Part shown: positions 35,451-46,813 of the stretch, in pieces | Layout: the number at the start of each line of letters is the position of its first letter | How positions within the stretch are numbered: position 1 is the stretch's first letter | Assembly (NCBI GenBank): GCA_949987705.1 | Contig: OX465283.1 | Coordinates: 136,116,101 to 136,180,100 of the forward strand | DNA length: 64,000 nucleotides | Source: Thereva unica | Taxonomy: Eukaryota > Arthropoda > Insecta > Diptera > Therevidae | Direction of reading: 5' to 3' | The notes under the pieces: model-generated | What the model was told of the DNA's origin: nothing | The model's input: the letters and a program-made list of their open reading frames with translations, nothing else | Database searches by the model: none | Program-made: the position numbers and the translations under genes

Positions 35451-35601
35451 ATTCAGATCAATTCTAAACTACGCTGGAATTTTCATACATAGTAGCATAC
35501 ATTGTAATTTCGAAAATAACTCTGTTACAGCAGAGTTTATGCTAGCGATGTAAGAATATTTCAGCGGAATCAATCCAGCGTAGTTTAGAATTGGCCTGAA
35601 T
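35451..35601. mobile_element. small TIR element inside the hAT
   Basis: Inverted arms ATTCAGATCAATTCTAAACT and ATTCAGGCCAATTCTAAACT, both continuing ACGCTGG (25 of 27 identical). 151 bp. No clear target duplication. Confidence 0.65.
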
Positions 35602-35896
35602 ACTTTGACTGACTCAGTAGTTTGTTTCACATACAATACAATTAGCCGCGAGGGTAATCCCCGTACAATCCATTTACGCTGGGAATCTCCTGTCGTAGGC
35701 GTAGGGTAATTTGACATTTACTGAGTTAACTCGATGCTGATTCCATGACGGTTGGGTCGAAGAGAACAGATAAGTCATTGTACGTCGGGACTCCGTAAAC
35801 GCACTTAACCAAACAAATATGCAAAAGCCGGTTTAACCGTGTTTAGTGGAGTTTTCTTGGATTTACCGAAACCTTAACTCAACCCGCGTTTCCATT

Positions 35897-36312
35897 TACT
35901 GAGTTTCCATTGATGAGTTGCGGTTGAGTTGAAATGACACTTTAACTCAACGACTTAACTCTGTGCGTTCTGAACTTAACGACTTAACTCTGTGCGTTTT
36001 CAGCCTGTGTACAGTAAAGTTTATTATAGATTTTTCTTTAAAAGAATTTATTAAATATAAAGTCTCTTCTGACGTCCAAGCGAAGCGCACCATTTGCTCT
36101 TTTTATTCCTTTGCCAGTGTACCGTTTTTAGTTGTGTGCGTGAACTTGCACGTGAGTTGAGCAGAGTTGGAATTTTTTAAAGAATACTCCTAATTGTGTC
36201 TAGTTCCATAACGTATATCTACGATTTAACTCTGGTTGAAATCTCATGGAAACTCGGTAATGGGCACTTACTCTGAGTTAACCCAGGGTAACCTCTGCAT
36301 GGAAACTAAGTA
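35897..36312. mobile_element. MITE, TIR TACTNAGTTTCCAT, TSD ATT
   Basis: Left end TACTGAGTTTCCAT, right end (reverse complement) TACTTAGTTTCCAT, ATT at 35894-35896 and 36313-36315. The interior iterates GAGTTAA/TTAACTC words, and the TIR itself recurs internally (ACCGAGTTTCCAT near 36245). Confidence 0.75.
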
Positions 36313-36720
36313 ATTGATCGCGTTCGGATACACGCCCTTAAATATACTTGGACGATTTTGTGTTATTACTCTATTGCTTAGTAGAAAGATATCTTCAACT
36401 AGCGAATTTAAATATTTTGTGGAGTCGACTGATTTGCAGTCCCAAGTAATCAATCAGACAAACAACTTGCAAGTAAAATGAAACCTTTGTCCACACACGA
36501 GCACGTCTGATTTTGGATCAATCGGTGTTCTGTGCCCAGATGTACACTAACTTTGCAATATTGTTAGTAGGTACTTCTCTTTTAAGTCCCGGTTTTTAAA
36601 ACAGATCTACTGCCCAAATCCCGCAAATCCGTGGATCCCGCATCTCCAGTCTCGCATTACAGATCCCGCAAAAATGTTGCGGGAGCCCGCGCTCGCGGGA
36701 TTGGATACCCTAGTCCGTAT

Positions 36721-39284
36721 GTTGCGGGCAATCGTGCTGGAGAAACGTGACCAGTGTGCCCTATGGTAAGCATAGGGGTGAAAACCACAGTGGTTATGAG
36801 CTAATTGAATTCCACAACATAGGTCTTTTTTATCGAAAAATCGTATTTGGCAAAAACTATTCATATTTTGCAAAATTTTCAAAAACCCTTTTATCGCACT
36901 AAAAAATGGTAATATATGTAATAATCAGCATACCTTTTTTCACCTAAGTCAATGTCTCAATCCAAATAACCATATAATTCAAAACCATGTTAGTCTATCA
37001 TCGGCTGAACTACTTTCACAATAAGCTCTTCTGTAAAACACCTTTCAAAAATTAACAGAAAATAATTCCCACATTGTGCCAACCTCAAAATCCAATTTAA
37101 GAACCTTAGCAAACAAACAACACCTTCGCATCCCTTTTCCCGCATCCCAAGGCTTGCGTTTCCCACACAAAGCGCTGAGCAAAGAAGAGCAGTACTTAGG
37201 TGAAAAGAAAACTTATTAATGATGTGTGGTATTAACTTGGAGGGTCCTTATCTCTGCTCCAGGATATATGCGAACAATTAGCAGATCAACTTCATAATTG
37301 CTGTTTTATTTGGGGCAACTTTTCTGTCCAATGTTTTGCCAGAATGCGCACTTCACAACGAGCCAACATCGGCAAAACAATGCCTCGAGGCTGTATCAAG
37401 TACGGTTTTATTGGCAACAAATCCTTTTATTGTTGTTATTTTCTAATTGAAGGGTTTCCATTATTTCACCAACAATAAGTTTTCATCGTAGATCCTTATG
37501 CTTTAAAAGGATGAATCGTCATCGTTGAAGGGGGCTTAAGGTGAAAATATGCGTGCATGCATTTCGTTTTTGATTCCTATATTTTTTACGAAATTCAACA
37601 CACACACACACATTCATCCTGTTTGTTTTCCTTTCAACATCTGTATCTAAGTTAAATTACACAATTTAAAAGGTCTGTAAATAAATTTTATCCGGTGAAA
37701 AAAATGTCCAAACAAATATCCACAGGTAGACCAAACATTCTTGAGATTTGGTCAAGAGCACCTCCATTACTGGTCTGCTGGCCCGGCAGCCGATGGTGAA
37801 TATATTGATGTCACCCAAGAGAAACATTTTCGGGCAAGTCACTTGACGATATTTTATCGAAACTGTAGGAAGTTCGTAAACTTTGTAGCCGTGTTGTTTG
37901 GCCACCAATTTATTCGGTGCCGTCAACTGTTTGCAAGTCAATCGAGAATTCTTTCGGTTTTGTCATTTAATGTCAACAGATGAAATGATTTTCGACTTTT
38001 TCCTTGTAATTAGAGATGCGCGGCAGTTGTGGGGATGAGTGAAATATCAAATTACGTGGACTTTTTATTATCGCTATAAAAGATTGTGTTTAAATATTGC
38101 CGATTATGTATTTGGTGAAATATTGACAATTATTTCAAAATAACATGAGTTAACGTTAGAGGCTGGTAGCCATAGTGCCATGGTAGTACCTATATGTCAT
38201 AGGTGTGCTATATAAGTGAATAGTAGATCCGTCAGACATAGTTTAGCTTCAATGACTCTTGAGAAACCAATAACAAAATCATAAGTGAATTTGAACAAAC
38301 AAAATATACTATATTACAAATTTTTATATTACTGGTGTCCTGGTTATATTACTTATGGCACAATTCCTAAAGTTAACTAATAAACACTTGCAATTTAATA
38401 TCTTCCCCTAACTCTTATTTTATCGCCTTAATACAACTTTTCGTTTTAGGTAACTTTGATCACTTAGAACACTTTCATCGCTCTTCCAAATAAAAATTGG
38501 CTCTAATAGTCTAAGAGCCAGCGAACGGCAGATAGTACATATTTTAACAGACCTCAAATTTTGTTTAGTTATTCTTTCATACCTACTGTGCATGAAATTG
38601 GGACTAACTAAACCCGGTCGCGGTAGCTTCAGAGCTCCTCAAGTGCTGAAATCAGATGACCTTCATCAGTATTTCTACGAAGCTGCCATCTGGATATTTT
38701 AATATATAATTATTATTCTTATTGGAAAATAACATTAGCAGACGATTATAAAGGTTGTGACGTCTCGGCAGACACTTGTGAAATTTCATTTTTTTTTTTT
38801 ATAAAACTCGCACCTCGCACCTGGCATGCAGTAAGTACGCACTAGCCGCAGCTAGCATGCACGCTTGAATAAAAATAAGTTTCAATATAATCGCCCGTTT
38901 TCTTTATCCCACATAATTTTTTTAAGCCCCAACTATGCTAACTTTAATTTCGAAAAAGTTCATGCTTGTGGCGGGAGCGTGCATGCCCGTCGCGGGAACG
39001 TGCGGGCTAGGTGTGAGCGAGTTTCATTTTTACTCGGGAATAAAACTCGCCCGCTCTTAGCGATTCTTTCAACTGGGCCCAGTAGACCTCTCCTCGTACT
39101 ATTTCTATGACAAAACCAAAACCAGGTCAATCATCTCCGAGTTCCTGGTTTTCACATGCCGTCCTTCGGTCAACAGTCGTCATCTCACAATACGCCATAT
39201 TGCACGTTGCCATCTGCTCAATACGCCATATTTACAACCAGATTCGCATGGTCGCCGAGAGAGATCACTAGGAAGAAAAACATG
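36721..39284. other. no recognised gene
   Basis: Only short ORFs without motifs. A CA microsatellite lies at about 37600-37612. GC-richer words (GCGGGAACGTGCGGG, ACTCGCACC) cluster at 38805-39060 but no repeat ends were resolved. Confidence 0.4.
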
Positions 39285-41297
39285 AAGAAGAAAAGGACCA
39301 ATTTTACCTCCTTTAAGGAGCTCAGGAAGTTCAGTGCAATTGGCAACCATAGCATTCACGTAACCACCAATGGTAATCGTGGCAGGCTTATAGACCTTGC
39401 CAGTAGTAAAATAATGGTGGTAAGCACGACGCTCTTCCCGCATAGGAACATCCTTAAAATGACCTGGATGACACCGGATGGAAGGACAAGCATCTATATC
39501 GATCATCTACTCATTGAAACGAGATCAGAAACAAGTATATTGGATTTGAGGTACTATAGAGGTGCCTGCTGTGGCCCTGATCACCACATAATGAAAGCAC
39601 AGTTTGGAGCACGACTAACCAAGAGGTTACACTCCCAGGGAACCAAAACTTAACATTGATAAGTCAAAACAATCAGTAAAGAATTAAAACGCCTGCAGCG
39701 GTGGAGAGAATTTTTCCACCGGTTGTACAACCACGATATGCCACAAGGTTCAGCACCAGAACCGCCGATTATCGATCAGCCGACTACGAATCAGTTTCTC
39801 GTTACTGAACCAACAATTACCAATTAAACGGCAAATAAAATCGCAGAAAAATGGAAAAGCGGCGGGAATAGATCAAACTACCGGCGATATGTTCAAAGTC
39901 GTAGGTGATGTCTTATCACAACAACTTCATGTTCTCATAACACAGAAATGGCATTCGGGTTGTGTTAATTTTGAATAAATGCGACAGTATAGAATGCAAG
40001 TATTATCGCGGTATTAGCGTCTTTTCAATCGTGTACAAAGTATATACGACAATCATGTAATCGAGGCTACAGAAACATCGAGAGAAAACGAGCCGGAAAG
40101 AACAAGCGCTATTTAGACCACATCGAAGATGACGAAATATTCTAAGACCGGAACCCATAATGACCAAATATTTGCTTTCCGTCAGTTAATGGAAGAAGGA
40201 ATTCGTTGCGGCAAACGAACTGTCGTCGTTTTCATCGATTTCAAATCCGGTTTCGATTGCATCAATTAGAATAGCTTGTGGAGAGCCTTGGAAATCGAAC
40301 AAGTGCCATTGAAAATCATCCAGTTTTTCCAAGCATCGTACGATGGCTCAACCAGCAGCGTTCGTATTCGAAACTACTTTTCCGAGGAGTTCTCGATTCA
40401 AACTGATGTCCGACAAGGAAACGTTCCTTCACTACTTCTCTTCAACGTTGTAATCGACGCGATTGTACGTGAAGCATTCGATGGAAGACTCGGAGTTCAA
40501 CACAACGACAACAACTTCGTAACCAACTTGATGTTCGGCGACACGGATGACGGGGCAACGAAATCTTATACGACATTCCCCGCATCGCCCGGTCATTCGG
40601 GTTAAAAATCCATGCAGAATACAACGGACGGATCGAAAGCCAATGTTCACCTCTATGGAACCCAAATCGAACAGGCTTCGATGTTCAAATATTTGGGATT
40701 ATTGATTCAGGAAGAGAAAGTGGCATCAGCGGCCGAAGTTCACAGCCGCATCAGCCAGGCAACAGCAACATTCGCCTAGCTCAAGTGGTGCTTATGGAAA
40801 CGAATAAATATTACCATCAAAACAAAAACACCAAAGTTGATCCTTCCGATTCCTCTTTATGGATCGGAATCGTGGACACTACTCAAGCCGGACGCCAACA
40901 AGCTCGAGGTCTTCCAAATGTGATGCTTGAGGCAAATTCTCGGTGTCTCACTCCGCGATCGCCTTCGAAACGAGACAGACAAAGAATCAATCAACAGATT
41001 CTGATCGAAGAAGAAATGCAAAAACGTCGACTACGGTGGTTTGGACAGGTTTTCCGAATGGATGATAACTGCTCGCTACGTAAACTTCTCTGGCGAGACA
41101 GACCAGAAGACTGGAGAATTCAGCGATCGGCACTGAAGAAAACCTGGCTAAAGAATGTCGAAGGCGACTTAAAGTATCGATTATCAGTTATCGAGGGTCG
41201 AATCTTCGCCAAAAATCGGCAAGAATGGAAACGAATCGTGAATGTACTTCGAGACCCAACGGTACCGAAAAAGTTATACTCCTTATCTCTTCAATGA
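39285..41297 (+). pseudogene. RTE-like LINE relic with endonuclease, RT and C-terminus
   Basis: Nearly full coding order on the plus strand. Endonuclease: GNRGRLIDLASSKIMVVSTT, MTWMTPDGRTSIYIDH, YRGACCGPDHHIMKAQFG, including the DH pair. RT: NGKAAGIDQTTGDMFK; VVVFIDFKSGFD (motif A); LWRALEIEQVPLKIIQFFQA; SIQTDVRQGNVPSLLLFNVV (motif B); FGDTDDG where a FADD would be expected (motif C lost). C-terminus: LYGSESWTLLKPDANKLEVF and RRLRWFGQVFRMDD. Several stops and frameshifts. It belongs with RTE/BovB-like elements by these motifs. 5' and 3' ends were not resolved. Confidence 0.8.
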
Positions 41298-41702
41298 TAA
41301 CGATATTCGGTATTCCCTTGTCATTAGTGATTTCCACGAATCTTTCGCCTGGAGTAGTCCTTGCAGGTTAACCCAGTATTCTGAGACGAATTCTTCCCCC
41401 CAAATTGCACAGATCCGATCTTAGGTGACAAATTAATACGATACAAGACAGTTCTTCCACAATAGATACTGAGTTCACAGCAGGCTGTCAGATATCATCA
41501 TGGCTTGATATCACTCATGGCCCATTTTAGAACAACACATTTTTTCCTAGACTTTCAACACTCAGATAATTTTTGATTCGGTCTTGTAGCCTCTAAAAGT
41601 GCGTTTGCAAAAGGCTGCCTGTATAAATTGATATTGCCTTAGAGATAACTACAACCATAGCCGGCGGATAATGTAGGTATGATGGGTAGCAATACCTACA
41701 CA

Positions 41703-41737
41703 GAAAATTCTGGGTGGGTAAAATACCCACCCGGAAT
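41703..41737. repeat. GGGTGGGTA hairpin
   Basis: GGGTGGGTA and TACCCACCC face each other over a 3-nt AAA loop, extended by AATTC/GAATT outside. A second short inverted pair (GTAGGTAT/ATACCTAC) lies just left at 41673-41699. Otherwise 41300-41754 has nothing recognised. Confidence 0.5.
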
Positions 41738-41754
41738 TTGAGAGTAACTGAGCG

Positions 41755-43540
41755 TGAGACATGAAGGATGCCTCTGGTTCCGGCCCATATTCGCCAAATC
41801 TCACACAATAAAAGAAGGCCTTATCCTAGGATACTTAGAAATACCAGTAACAGCGTTTAGCCATAGTGCTCGAAACGTTGGAGATATTTTCTATATCCTC
41901 CATTTACACTCAAAAACTGCGTGAAGTCGTAAGTCACCCACATTCCCTCGTAATCCATTTATCCATGTTTGGGATAAGCCTGAGGGTACACCGGCTCTTA
42001 ACAGACTCGTCTCATTTGTCTTGCCATTACGTTACACACCCGCAGTACGTCACCTGCTGCCGCACAGAATTTATCTCCCTCTAACATATTCTGGACATAG
42101 ATACGCCTGCCATCTCGTGCCAGTATCTCCATGTTTATAATTCCCGCTTTCACGCATGCCGCATCGTTGGATATGGTCCTAAAAGCGCACAGTTCGCATG
42201 AAAGACGCTAAAGCTTGAGACAGATAAAAGCATACGTGGGTGCGTACTGTTGATATATTATAGAAGTGCTTGCATTCAAATGCAAACTGACATGTACTTA
42301 CGTAAACGGAAGGCACCCAATGCAAAAGTTGGTCTACTCCCATTCGTCCCATTCGCCATAGTCTCAAATAACCAAACACAATCACTTACAACAGACACAT
42401 GTTCTTGTTGCTTAGATTTTTTGGTTATTTGTAGAAGACTAAACGGAACCCAAGTACACAACTGCCTGCTAGCGAAAATTCGCTCCATACACCGCACGCC
42501 CTGAACGCACTTACATGTTTCCAACTTTAGTCTGTATGCTGTTAAGCTGAAAACAGATGCATGCATGCGTGCGGTGCGGACAGCCAATGTGCAATAGGTG
42601 GGACGTTTTCGCTAACAGATAATTGCGTACCTGCGTTTTGCCTTGTTTTTCACAGATATTTAAAAAATCTGAACGGCGAGTGCATATGCTTGTGGTGTGT
42701 CTGCTTCTGCCTGAGCACTTGAGGCTATGACGATTACGTCAATGCGAAACAAATGAAAGTAAACCAACTTTTGCATTACATGCGTTCTGTTCATGAATCT
42801 ATATCAGGGATCGCATTTCAATATCTGTTGCCCCACGCACGTATGTATGTTCCTGTCTCCAGCTTTAGCCCTCTTGTTAAGGCTCGATTACTTTGTAATT
42901 TTACAAGCTACTAGCCAAGAGTTCAGAAGCTGTTGAGTCAGCTAGTGCGATAGTGATGAGGACACACAAAATTTTTCACTCGCTCAGTAGCCAATTAGCT
43001 AGTGAGTTGAAACCACATCTTGTTTTGTTTTTCCTTGGTTAAACTTTTGCTTTGCTTTCCTTTTTACTCCCTTTTGATAGCATGAGCCGAAATAACGACT
43101 TCCGCGCAAACTAGTTCTGTCGGTTTGTAGACAATGAAACCAAATAATGGGATTCTCGCAGCTAGTTTACTAGCAACTATGATGACACACGGCTAGTTTA
43201 CTAGCTAACAAGCCCACCCGAGAGTGGCGAGTAAAGTAGCCCGGCTTTCAACTTTCTCGGCAGATTGTTTACAATCTGCTAGTTAGTTAGTGAACATGAT
43301 GACACTGCGCTAGTTTATTAGGAGTTAGTGAATTCGCCAGGTAGTAGCTCGCTCAATGTAATCGAGCCTTTAAACGTTGCTGCCAGCACTGCCACTACGT
43401 AAAGTTAGACTGTGCTAACCACACTCACCATCACAAGGCTCATCTTCCGATTAACAATGAAGTGACCAATCTTCTTTCCTTCTGACACTTCTGTTGTTTC
43501 CAAATAACAGTTTCTGCGGAGGGTGCCTTCAGCGCTGCCA
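41755..43540 (-). pseudogene. R1-like retroelement relic, copy b, split by a MITE
   Basis: Colinear with copy a: 41760-41950 matches 3265-3500, 42345-42560 matches 3540-3740, 43380-43435 matches 3765-3830, and 43440-43530 matches 4220-4310. It lacks about 380 bp corresponding to 3835-4215 and carries an extra MITE at 42880-43369. Coding motifs are degraded beyond direct recognition; the assignment rests on similarity to copy a. Confidence 0.6.
42880..43369. mobile_element. MITE, TIR AGGCTCGATTAC, TSD TTA
   Basis: Perfect 12-bp inverted termini AGGCTCGATTAC, with TTA at 42877-42879 and 43370-43372. Similarity of the arms continues to about 35 bp with gaps (GAGCTACTA). The interior iterates CTAGTTTACTAG. 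The uninterrupted order of the surrounding R1-like copy at 3740-3770 confirms the insertion. A 3-bp TTA duplication fits PIF/Harbinger-type elements. Confidence 0.9.
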
Positions 43541-44914
43541 CCCTACTACAATTGTAGTATTTCTGCTACGATTTTTATGCTACAACTTTTTACTCCGTAC
43601 TATTTGATTTTAGTACATTTTTTATTCGATTTATTTCGGCGAATTAAGCAACCCAGGCCTTATTTTCTCCCGGTGATAACTTCGGCTGCATGTGCCCGAT
43701 TTTAGTAATTTATAGCTTAAATAAACCATCTCGAAGCCAAAAAGACGATAAATTCAATAATCGGATGCTGTTAGTTTTTGAGCTATGGTACCTGGATATT
43801 TACATAGATTTAAAAATGCTTTTGATTTACAAGTGCAGTCAGCACGCAAACTCCCATTGAATTTGAACCAGATAGAAACATCTACATTTAACATCAGCAA
43901 AAATTTCCGATTGCTAAAGTCTTTAAAACGTTCACAATTATAATTTGGGACGAATGCACCATGGCCGAATCGCTCTATAAGGCTGTTATACCTCGACTCG
44001 ACTCGACAACTTGCGTGTGGCGGAATTTGAGACTCTGACTGCCCATTGATTTTAACATTCCCAATTATTTTGGCGCACGCCGTACTATTGGCTTATGAGT
44101 GCAGCGAGGCGCACCGGGTTCCACCTAGTAAATTATATATGCGTATAAACATGAGAAAAGTGTAACTTAAAAGGCATTTATATCGTGGTATATTTTAGTT
44201 TGAGGTTTATGGCAAGTCTATCAGACAGCTCAATTTATTTCGAATTTCAGATTAATTTCAACTCAATTTAATTCGAGGATCATCATAGTTTTGTATATTT
44301 GTAAGTATGAATATTGAAATTAAATAAGTGTAGAAACTCATGAGCATTAGCAGGGGAGAACTGCCGTACCTACACTTTTTTAATTAAACCTAAATTTTTC
44401 CCTTATCTCTGTAAATTACACATATTTCAAGTCTCTTGCATAAAGTATCAAATTACTGGATACATACAGACACATTTAGGATCTACTACTATTTTAATTG
44501 ATTTAGTACATATTTTCCGCTGAATTAATACGTTTTAAACTTGTTTGGATGGCAGCGCTGCCTACAATGCCTACGACTAGCATTATAGCCGCCAATATAC
44601 CAAGCCATTGCTCTAAATGATGGAAATCTGTTAACCTTCCATTCTTCAAACTTCCTATTTTTAATACACATGCAATATTATGCACAATAGTAATGAAATT
44701 CCTGTTGTTAAATATGTTTTCTTTCTTTATTTATTGTTATTATTATTTATCCATCGTAAGTGATATAATTCAATTTATTTTAAATTTTATTTAAATAATT
44801 TCGTATACATTTTGAGGTTGGAATAATTCTTTTGTTTTATTTTATTATTTACAAGAAATCGTACAGTAAATACAATACTATTACTTCTACTTACACATTT
44901 CATAATATTCTGGC

Positions 44915-44920
44915 TTTATT
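44915..44920 (-). other. candidate poly(A) signal for dmrt99B
   Basis: TTTATT on the plus strand gives AATAAA on the minus strand about 230 nt past the dmrt99B stop. The flanking sequence (43545-45145) is very AT-rich, so similar hexamers arise by chance and the true 3' end may differ. Nothing else is recognised between 43545 and the stop codon. Confidence 0.25.
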
Positions 44921-45145
44921 CAATCAATAGTAATCATAATTAATTTAATTATAATTAAAGCGAATTTAAAATTAAATTAATATTACAGTTTTTTGTTTTT
45001 GTTGGAAATTTTTACTGGGGGTTTGTGTACAGATCTCAATTTTTTTTATTTTTAAAGTATTTTTTTATTATATAATGACAAAGTACACTTGCAACTTCTG
45101 GTTCAGAAAAAAGCCTGATTTCTAAAAGAACATTTCAGGATGGCC

Positions 45146-45873
45146 TCATTCCTGGGAATCGCCCGCACTGCTTGTCCGATCGTTTGTTGGACCATTCGAT
45201 TCCGATTGGTCAGATTCTGGGTTTATGACGGATGATAGGTATCCTGTCCCGGCATATGGGGCGGCTAGAAATCTCTTAGCATGGGCCTGTATGAAAGGAT
45301 AACGACTTGTTGGTGAGCCAAACACTGCTGGTGGAACTAGAGGTGAAAAGGCCGACTTGAGTGGGAACGGAGGCGACGGCGCGGGTACAGTGTTGTTTTG
45401 TTGATTCAGATCGTCACCAGACAGCATTGCTTCCATTGCCAGGACTACATCACCTCTGTAACGCTGCAGAAGCTGCTCTACCTCACTTCGGCGGCGTGAC
45501 GGGAAAACTCTTAAAAGTACATCGACCGGAGAACGCTGAGTTGGCACTGTATTCATGTATTGTGAGGGATGATATGGAAGAAATCCTTGGCCATTGCCAC
45601 CATTGGGATGGCGCAGTAAGTTGAGACTATCTGATGGTGTATTTGGCGGTGATGACGAGTCGTCCTTCTTCAGACTCAGATTTTCCGGAGTTGCTTCATC
45701 TGGAGCAGAGTCAACATCTAAATCCGATTCCGGAGAGCTGGGTGGTCCCGTTCTTGTCGGTGATAGGTTTCCAGTAAGACTGTACGTAGACGATTTATGA
45801 CGGGGACTACTAGGGGATGATTCTGATCCGGTATCCTGGTCAGTTTCATTTGAAAGACGAGCACGCTTAGAAC
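45146..45873 (-). CDS. dmrt99B: dmrt99B terminal coding exon with DMA domain
   Basis: Terminal coding exon: acceptor TTTTCAG, then phase-1 continuation SKRARLSNETDQDTGSESS, stop TGA at 45146. It encodes 241 residues after the split Gly. It carries an acidic/Ser-rich stretch, the motif ENLSLKKDD, and a DMA domain beginning at RSPVDVLLRVFPSRRRSEVE and running on through EQLLQRYRGDVVLAMEAML. The C-terminus (LAAPYAGTGYLSSVI) resembles other dmrt99B proteins. DM plus DMA together define the DMRTA class; members act in neural, sensory and gonadal development. Visible exons give about 366 residues, fewer than the Drosophila protein because the 5' exon is outside. The 12.75 kb intron before this exon (45874-58627) is full of mobile elements. 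Confidence 0.93.
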
Positions 45874-46813
45874 CTGAAAAGAGAAAATGAAATAAAATAA
45901 AAATCCTTGCGGGCAGCATTCACCTCTTTACTTTTCAACCACTCGAAAGTGCTTTAAAATGTTCTACGCAATTAAACCAAATAACTGGCGCCCCTTGGCA
46001 CTAATTTCACTCAATTAAGGATCCCCTGCTCTAATTAGAGCCATCCGTAATTGACCCTGACTGCATTGAAAGTATCAAATGCCAGTGCAACAATGCCAGA
46101 TCAGAATCACTTTTCGTTATTTACCCAGGGCTTCGGCTCTGGTATTTTTTTATGGCCGTGATTCTTTCCATTCATCTGCCAGCAAAAGTATCAAAATCCG
46201 AGGGAGAATTTCAATGAACCCTCAAAAGATACATGACCACAAGTCGAGAGTATATCAAGGATAATTCTCCTTTGAGGGTCCTTTTTTGTAGACTTCGTTT
46301 TGGGAAATCGTTTATTTGCTTAGGAGGAGGGCTGCAAGTGCACTTGAGAGGGTTGCCTTGATTGCTGATCACATAAATTCAGGCATAAATGAAGAATATT
46401 GAGAAAAGGTACTGTGGATACTGTTTCCAGTTGAGTTGGTCTTTTTAGTGGATTTTTTTTAGAATTGTATTCTTTGGTATTGATTTAGTGCAGTGGGATA
46501 TGGCACTGAAGATGGTGAAGCAAACTATTTTTCAAATTCGTAATAGTTGTTGGCTTATATATTAAAATTTAACTGGCTAAGATTTTAAAATTTTATTATT
46601 AACTATAAATTTTGTTTAAATTAAAAAAAGTCTTAACTTAGGCTTCGATCCTGCCGAATCTCACACAATCTCACGTGGGAGAAAAGGAGTCTGTGCAAAT
46701 ATTACGTAATTTTTTTGAGAGGAACAGAGTAAAATTGGGAGGTGGATGTGGCAGTCACCACTATTAACCAAAACGCTTAGAGGCAAACACAACCAAAATA
46801 CGAAATAGATAAG

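Larger units (their letters stand above)
35333..36712. mobile_element. hAT-type element, TAGGG ends, 8-bp TSD
   Basis: Left end TAGGGAATCCAATCCCGC, right end (reverse complement) TAGGGTATCCAATCCCGC, flanked by GTCTGTAT (35325-35332) and GTCCGTAT (36713-36720), 7 of 8 identical. TAGGG termini with 8-bp duplications are typical of Ac-like hAT elements. ATCCCGCA words are iterated at both subterminal ends. It contains two further TIR elements (35451-35601 and 35897-36312). No transposase recognised. Confidence 0.8.

Noticed and set aside
45361..45800. plus-strand ORFs opposite dmrt99B exon C
   Set aside because: Shadows of the DMA-containing exon on the other strand.
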